Of a DNA stretch of 8,359 nt, positions 1 to 6,800 are shown piece after piece (the stretch's first letter is position 1; each line of letters starts with the position of its first letter). The notes beneath the pieces were generated by a model. That model made no database searches and had not been told where the DNA came from. It saw only the letters and a program-made list of their open reading frames with translations. Source of the stretch: Bacteroidales bacterium (GTDB lineage Bacteria; Bacteroidota; Bacteroidia; Bacteroidales; P3); NCBI GenBank assembly GCA_016281475.1, contig JAEEIS010000109.1:1-8359 (forward strand). The letters are read 5' to 3'. A program made the position numbers and the translations under genes.

Positions 1-765
1 GCATACTTCGACAGCATCGGTATTCCTTACGACAACTGCAATTTCATCAACAACGTAGAGAACTGGGATGTGGTTTGCGAGTGCCTCGCTGCATCTTCCC
101 TGCCTCACGCTGCAGAAATCATCAACATGATAGAGAACGGACGTGACGATTCCGACGCTCTCGAGCGCCAGATCCGCTCCAAGTATCCTTCTGAGTACAA
201 GACCATTTTCAACAACTACTTCCCCAAGTGCCGCAGCGCACACATCGACCTCTGCCCCGTACTTACCGACGGCCGCGGCCTGGTGTACAACTATGTATGC
301 GACCTTGACGACTGCACCACCGTTCACACCCTGGTGGAGAAGCCCAACGAAGAGGTATTCGACCTCAACGCCGAGATGCTCGCTGCAGCAGATGCAGAGG
401 ATTGGGCAAAGGCAGCCGAAGTAGCCGACAAGATCCCGTTCAAGGATGCAAACCAGTACGTTAACGCTAACCGCGCTCTCGTATACTTCATGAACGGTAA
501 CTACGAAATGGCCAAGGCTATTTACGAGAATATCGAAGGCAAGATCCCCGAGGCCGATTACAACCTTGGCCTGCTCTGCCTGATGAACGAAGAATATGAC
601 AAGGCAGACCGCCTGCTCAACGGCTATGCAGACTACAACACCGCCCTCTCCAAGATAGGTGCCGGTAAATACGCAGAAGCCGAGTCCATCCTCATTCTCC
701 TTCCGGAGAGCGAGTATCGCAACAGGGCACTTGCCATTGCCAGAAAAAGCCAAAACAACAACTAA
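1..765 (+). CDS. C-terminal part of an OmpA-like/TPR envelope protein (5' end outside window)
   Basis: The frame is open from base 1 to the TAA at 763-765, giving the last 254 residues of a longer protein. The GTG at 70 is an internal Val codon, because the frame is open and protein-like upstream of it. Residues 1 to about 85 (GIPYDNCNFINNVENWD, then NYFPKCRSAHIDL) resemble the tail of OmpA-like domains in Bacteroidales envelope proteins of the DUF3868 type, where a GxGExW-like segment leads to a region ending in a YxxxxxxxFPxxR-like motif. This is recalled similarity, not a search. Residues about 120-250 are Ala- and Tyr-rich helical repeats of TPR type (NRALVYFMNGNYEMAKAIY, then LGLLCLMNEEYDKADRLL, then GAGKYAEAESI), suited to protein-protein contacts. 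Such proteins are usually periplasmic or outer-membrane-associated. It lies 12 bases upstream of the BACON lipoprotein gene, so the two are probably one operon and may act together. Family assignment is moderate; the TPR-like part is clearer than the OmpA-like part. Confidence 0.7.
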   Translation, partial: AYFDSIGIPYDNCNFINNVENWDVVCECLAASSLPHAAEIINMIENGRDDSDALERQIRSKYPSEYKTIFNNYFPKCRSAHIDLCPVLTDGRGLVYNYVCDLDDCTTVHTLVEKPNEEVFDLNAEMLAAADAEDWAKAAEVADKIPFKDANQYVNANRALVYFMNGNYEMAKAIYENIEGKIPEADYNLGLLCLMNEEYDKADRLLNGYADYNTALSKIGAGKYAEAESILILLPESEYRNRALAIARKSQNNN

Positions 766-777
766 TCAATAATATCT

Positions 778-846
778 ATGAAAAAACTTTTGAGAAACCT
801 TTCGGTTCTTTGCTTTGTACTCGCAGCATTCCTCACCACAGGTTGC
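778..846 (+). other. Lipoprotein signal peptide and lipobox of the BACON protein
   Basis: Residues 1-22 have a basic n-region (KK, R), a hydrophobic core (LSVLCFVLAAFL) and the type II signal peptidase site T-T-G with Cys23 encoded at 844-846. After processing, the mature protein would start with lipidated Cys followed by YEAEV. The acidic residues at +3 and +5 only weakly resemble the acidic lipoprotein export signal that sends Bacteroidetes lipoproteins to the cell surface. Lipidation is well supported; surface exposure is plausible but unproven. Confidence 0.9.
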
Positions 847-3800
847 TACGAGGCGGAAGTTCCGTTCCTGACCGTCGACCACGAAGTCGTGCTTGTCGGC
901 CCTCAGGCGGATAAAGGCACCGTTGTGGTTGAATCCAACCTTTATTGGGAAGCAACCAGTAAGGATGCTTGGATTACCCTCGACAACGGTTTTGGCAATC
1001 ACAAGGGTACTTTCGAGTTCTTTGTGGCAGCTAATACTACACCCAACGAACGTACGGGTAAGATTGTTCTCACCGCCAAGGACAACGAGGATATCAAGGT
1101 TACTATCCTGGTTCGTCAGCAGTCAGAGGGAACTATTCTTAATCTCGCAACAGACGATGTATCCTTCACCAAGTATGCAGGCGACTATCTTATGAGCATC
1201 GCTTGCAACGGCGAATGGGAAGTTGCTTCATCTGCTGACTGGTGCAAGGTTGATCCTGCCAGCGGCACCGGCAACGGTTCGTTCAAGATTACTGTAGAAG
1301 AGAACAACACCGGCGCAGACCGCGTTGCCATCATCAGCGTCCTCACCGAGGCTGACGGCAAGACCGAGGTTCACCAGATCAAGGTGACCCAGTCCGCAAG
1401 CAATGCAGCCCTTGTTGTATCTCCCGAGAGCAAGACTCTTACTGCAGCTGCAGACGAGTTTGAACTCAATGTCATCACCGTCGGCAACTGGGCTGCAAGT
1501 GTAGACAGCGACTGGCTCACCCTGAGTGAGACAGAGGGCGAGGGTGACGCTATCATCACCGCATCCGCTACTGCCAATGACACTGGCAAGGAGCGTATCG
1601 CCATCGTTACTTTCGCAACCGGCGCAGAGAACGAGAATCGTATTGTACGCCAGATTGTCGTACGTCAGGCTGCAGTTGACTTCTATCTGGAAGTTCCCGT
1701 TACCGACTATCCTCTGAGCCTCGAAGAGCAGACCATCGATATCCCTTACGTACTCGAGGGCAGCAACGTAACCGTTACCGCTTCTTCCAGCTCCAAGTGG
1801 ATGACCGTTGGCACCGTGGCTGACGGCGTAGCTACCGTCAATGTAGATGAGAACAAGACCGCTATCGCACGCGAAGGCGTCATCTCCTTCATCACCCACG
1901 GCCAGGCAGGCGATCCCATCATCCGTCAGGTACGCGTAGCACAGGCTCCCACCATCAACCTGCTGGATGTACTCGCAGACGAGTACGCAGTTGAATGGGT
2001 TGGCGAGACCTTCCGCATCCCCATCTACAGCAACACTCCCGTATCAGTACGCAGCAGCGAGACCTGGTGCGAAGCCAGGAATGAGGGACAGGAGATTGTT
2101 ATCACTGTTGCCGAGAATGCAACTGCAGCTCCCCGCGTAGCAGTCGTTACCGTTTCCACCGATTCCGAATCCGGTGAGATCCTCTCCAGGACCACCATCA
2201 TCCGTCAGGCAGCTGCTTACTCCGAATTGGTTGTTTCTCCTGCAGAGAAAGACATCTATGCTCTTGAGCAGAGCTTCGTAGCAAGCATCGTTACAAACAA
2301 CAGCTGGACTGCCAGCAGCGACAGCGACTGGCTCACCATCGACAAGGCAGAGGGTACAGGTGACTTCATGCTCACCGTAACCGCAGCCAAGAACGAAACC
2401 GGCCAGGTTCGCGTTGCTACCATCACCGTTCAGACCGGTATCGAGAACAGCCAGCGCGAAAGTGCTACCGTAGTCGTTACCCAGCGTCCCGAGCAGTTCT
2501 ACTTTGATGTTCCTACACGTGCTTATGCCCTTAGCAAAGAGGCACAGCCACATGTAATAGCTTACACTACTTCCGGCAACGAGAAGGAGATGTCCGCTTC
2601 TGTAAGTGCAGACTGGATGACCGTCAAGAGCGTTAAGGACGGCGAGGCTACATTGTTCATCAAGGAGAACGACACCGCAGAAGTCCGCACAGGTACCGTT
2701 ACCATTACCTGCACTCCTGTATTCGGCGATCCTATCAGCATCACCGCAACCGTTACCCAGTCTCCTACCATCAACATCCTTGACGTATTCGTAGACGTTA
2801 TCGATGCTATGGCACGTGGCGACGAATTTGCTCTTCCTTACTATGCCAACACACCTGTATCCATCTCTTCCAGCGAGGAGTGGTGCCATGCAGAAGTTAC
2901 TGTAGACGAAGACAGCTTCGAGGGTGATCCCGAGCTTTGCTGCAGCTACACGGATCCTCAGAAGATCATCATGATCGAAGTTGATCCCAACCGCACGGGC
3001 GAAGCACGCGTTGCATTTGTAACCATCGCTACCGTAAATGACGCAGGCGAGAAGATCACCAAGGTGATCACCGTTCGCCAGGCAGCTCTCTATGCAGCCC
3101 TCAGTGTTACTCCCAAGGAGGTTGTCCTCCCTGCACACGAAGGTCACTTCAATATGACCATCAACTCCACCGGTACTTGGTACACCACCACTTCCTGCAC
3201 TTGGCTGGATACAAATGACGATCTGGGTGGCTTCGGCGACTATGAGATCTTCTGGGAGGCAGGTGTCAACGACACCGGTATGGAGCGTGTAGCAGAAATC
3301 GTTGTTGCTACCGGTCCCGAGAACGGCGAGCGCGAAGAGCAGGTAGTTAAGGTTACCCAGCTTACCCGCAGCACCTATATTTATGTACCTGAAGAAGCTT
3401 ACGCAATCACTAAAGAGCGGCAGGATCTTACTGTCGGCTACTTTGCAGCAGGCGACTTCAAGGATATGCAGGTTAACTGCAGCGAACCTTGGATCAGGTA
3501 CAGCAACAGACTCAGCAACGACGAGCATCTTGGATTCGCAATTGAAGAAAACACCACTGCAGAGCCTCGTACCGCAGTTGTTACCGTAACCCTCGACCTG
3601 GTTACCGGCGAGCCTATCAGCGACACCTTCATTGTAACCCAGGCTCCTACCATCAACATCCTGGATGTTTATGTAGATGAATATGAGGCATCTCCTAACG
3701 GAGAAGTCATTATATTCCCGTTCTACGGCAATACCAGAGTCAGCACTTCCGTAAGCGCACAGATAGAGGGTTGGTGCCACGCTTCACGTAGAATCGACCA

Positions 3801-6800
3801 GAATTCTCATCCTCATGAGCTGACAGTAACTGTTGACCGAAACGAGAGCGCAGAGGCTCGCGTAGCATACGTAACTCTCACCACTATTACAGACAAGGGT
3901 GAGAAACTTGCTCACGTGATTACTATCCATCAGAATCCTCTGAATGCGACACTTATAGTTTCTCCCGAGACTATCGTTCTCCCTGCAAATAATGCAACGT
4001 TCGATATGACCATCGTCAGCACCGGTTCATGGGAAGTCGCTACCGATTGCACATGGCTCGAAACCATGACGGGCATGGGTGGCGGCGGTCTGGAACCCAG
4101 GCCTTGGGCTCCCAGAGATCCGGACATCTTTATTATCGGTGACGACGTGAATGCACTCAGTGGCTCAGGTGATGATGTAATTAGCTGGAGGGCAGGTGAT
4201 AATGACACAGGCGCACAGCGTGAGGCCACCATTATCGTCTACACCGGCGCCGAGAACGAGAACCGCGTTATCAGGACGGTCAAGGTTGTACAGCTCACAT
4301 TCGATACCTACGTGGACGTTCCTCAGGACGCATACCTCGTTGCCAAAGAAGGCTTCCTTGGCGACGACGATGACGATTTGTTCGACGTTCCTTGCCTGCT
4401 CGCAGGAAACATCAAGGGTGTAGTTGTTGAATGCAGCGAGCCTTGGATCCAGTACTACGATTCTGAGTTCAACCACCTCTACTTCATAATTGACGAGAAC
4501 GTAACCGGCCAGCCTCGTACCGCTACCGTTACCGTCACTGTCGACAAGGTTCAGGGCGAACCTATCACCGACAGCTTCACTGTAACCCAGGCCGGCACAT
4601 ACAATATTCTGGAAGTCCTTGCAGACTACATCACAGTTTCACCTGCCGGTGACTCCGTTGTACTCCCTGCAATCACCAACGTAGAACAGCTGGGTGTGAA
4701 CATCTCCGAGACCTGGCTCAAAGAAGAGTCTACAGTTGCAGAAGTTCTCATCCCTGCTGAGGCAGACGACGTCAACCCCAACAGCAATATGGCCAAAGTC
4801 ACCATCGTTGCCAACCCCAACGACACCGGCCGCGACCGTATTGCAAGCGTAACAGTCTACACAGTTACCAATAAGGGTGAGACCATCGCCAAGATGATCA
4901 AAGTCTTCCAGGCAGCAGAGCAGACCCACTTCGCAATCCTCTCCGGTGATAACGTCTATCTCCCTAAGAATGTCGATGCAAATTCACCTCTCGAGGTTGT
5001 TGCTTATGCTTCCATCAATGCAGACAAGGTACAGATGATTTCCAACAGCAGCTGGCTCACCGTAAATTCAGTCGGCCCTGCTTCAGGTGAGGTCATTGAT
5101 GATCCCAATGCTGGTTCTATCGCAGAAGACACCGATTCTGAAGACGGTAATATCGTTATCGGCAGCGTTACTGCAGAAGTCAACAACACCGGCGAAGTTC
5201 GTACAGGCGTTATCACCGTCAGCTTCTTCGACTACAACGGTACAGTAGTACAAAAGACCGTGACCGTTACCCAGGCAGCTAACGACGGCGGCGCTCTCGA
5301 GGCGCTGTTGGACTACATCGTAGTTCAGCCGGAGGGCGAAGAACTTGATCTGACTTTCGAGACAGACGAACTGCTCACCGCTACTTCTACCGCAGACTGG
5401 CTCAATGGTACCCAGTTTGTTGATCCTGCAACCAATCCACAGACTCTGCACATCGTTGCCGCACCCAACGAGACCGGTCGTGACCGCACAGCGTACATCA
5501 CCGTCTCCAACGGCAGCCAGAGCAAGATGCTCACTGTCTTCCAGCCCGCAGCCAAGACTGTATTCAGCCTTATCAGCCCCAATGTCATCAACCTGACAAA
5601 TGAAAGGCAGGAGTACACACTTACTGCTTACCTGAGCACAGGTGCAGGTGAACCGGATGCTCCCAAGATCACCTTCCAGCCTGCAGAGGATTGGATGGAG
5701 ATGGCAGAACACCGTCTGCCTGAAATCACAGATGGGACTATTCTCAGCCACATCTTGAAGATTTCTGCCAACAACACAGGCAAAGCCCGCAGCGCGATTG
5801 TCAAGGTTACTGCTGTTGGCCAGGACGGTACTGTTTACACAGAGAACATTCAGGTTAACCAGGCTTCCACCGAGTTCGTGCTCGATGCTATGACCGACTA
5901 TGTCACCGTTGCTTCCGAAGGCGAAGATTTCGTGATGACATTTGTTGCTGAAGACCGCATCAGGTCTGCTGTTGCCTCTGCATCTTGGATTACAATCCGT
6001 TCTGACTTCAGAAACGACCAGTTCACCATCAGGGCAGCCAAGAACACCACCGGCAAGGACCGCACAGCCTATGTGACTGTGAAGAACTCCCAGCTGACCA
6101 AGGTCATCACAGTGTTCCAGCCCGCAGCATCTACCGTATTCTCTATTCTGAGTCCCAAGAATATGGCTGTTAGCAGCGTAAGAGATGAATACACTCTGGC
6201 TGCATACCTGAGCACCGGCATATACCCGGATGACGAGCGGAAGGTCTTCTTCGAACCTGCAGCAGACTGGATATCTTTAAACGGTTGGGACGTAGAAGGT
6301 ACAATCATAGAGCAGTATATCGTAGTTGCTGCTAACCCTACCGGTCAATCCCGCAGTGGTGCAGTTAAGGTTACTGCTATCAAAGAGGACGGTACCACTC
6401 TCACAGACGAGATTGTAATTACCCAGTCTCCTACCGAGAACGTTCTTGATGTATACGTAAGCACCGTAGTAGTTCCTCACATGGCATCTGTCGAATTGAT
6501 TCCGATGTACGACAATGCAGAGTACTCATTCCCGAGGTCATCCAACAGCAACAGGGTTGCTGTATCGATGGTTGAAGGTGATGGTATCAAGGATATCAGG
6601 ATGGCGATTAACGAGAATACTTCAGGCGAAGTTCTTGTTACTTATGTCACAGTAACTGCCGAATTCGATGATAATTCTACTCAGGAGAAGGTTATCAAGG
6701 TTGTCCAGCTGCCTAATGAGAGCGGCACAGTGGCGAACTATGTCTTACTGGCTTTGGACGATGTTTATCTCTCTGCAAGAGGTAACTCTTGTGAGGTCGA

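Noticed and set aside
70..72. GTG as a start codon for the first gene
   Set aside because: The frame is open from base 1 and residues 1-23 continue the OmpA-like segment, so this is an internal Val codon of a protein starting upstream.
1228..1899. Further antisense open frames, also at 5083-5751
   Set aside because: They have the same origin: biased codons of the repeats leave one reverse frame open. They run across BACON unit boundaries and have no independent protein-like features.
2044..3780. A 578-codon open frame on the - strand inside the BACON gene
   Set aside because: It is antisense to clear BACON repeats. Its length comes from the codon bias of the + strand gene repeating through similar units, and its translation shows no recognisable domain or start context.
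2671..4659. Bacteroidetes O-glycosylation motifs D-(S/T)-(A/I/L/V/M/T) in the BACON protein
   Set aside because: Only two sites were found, DTA at residues 632-634 and DSV at 1292-1294. That is too few in a 2083-residue protein to distinguish from chance; most DT pairs are followed by Gly, which does not fit.
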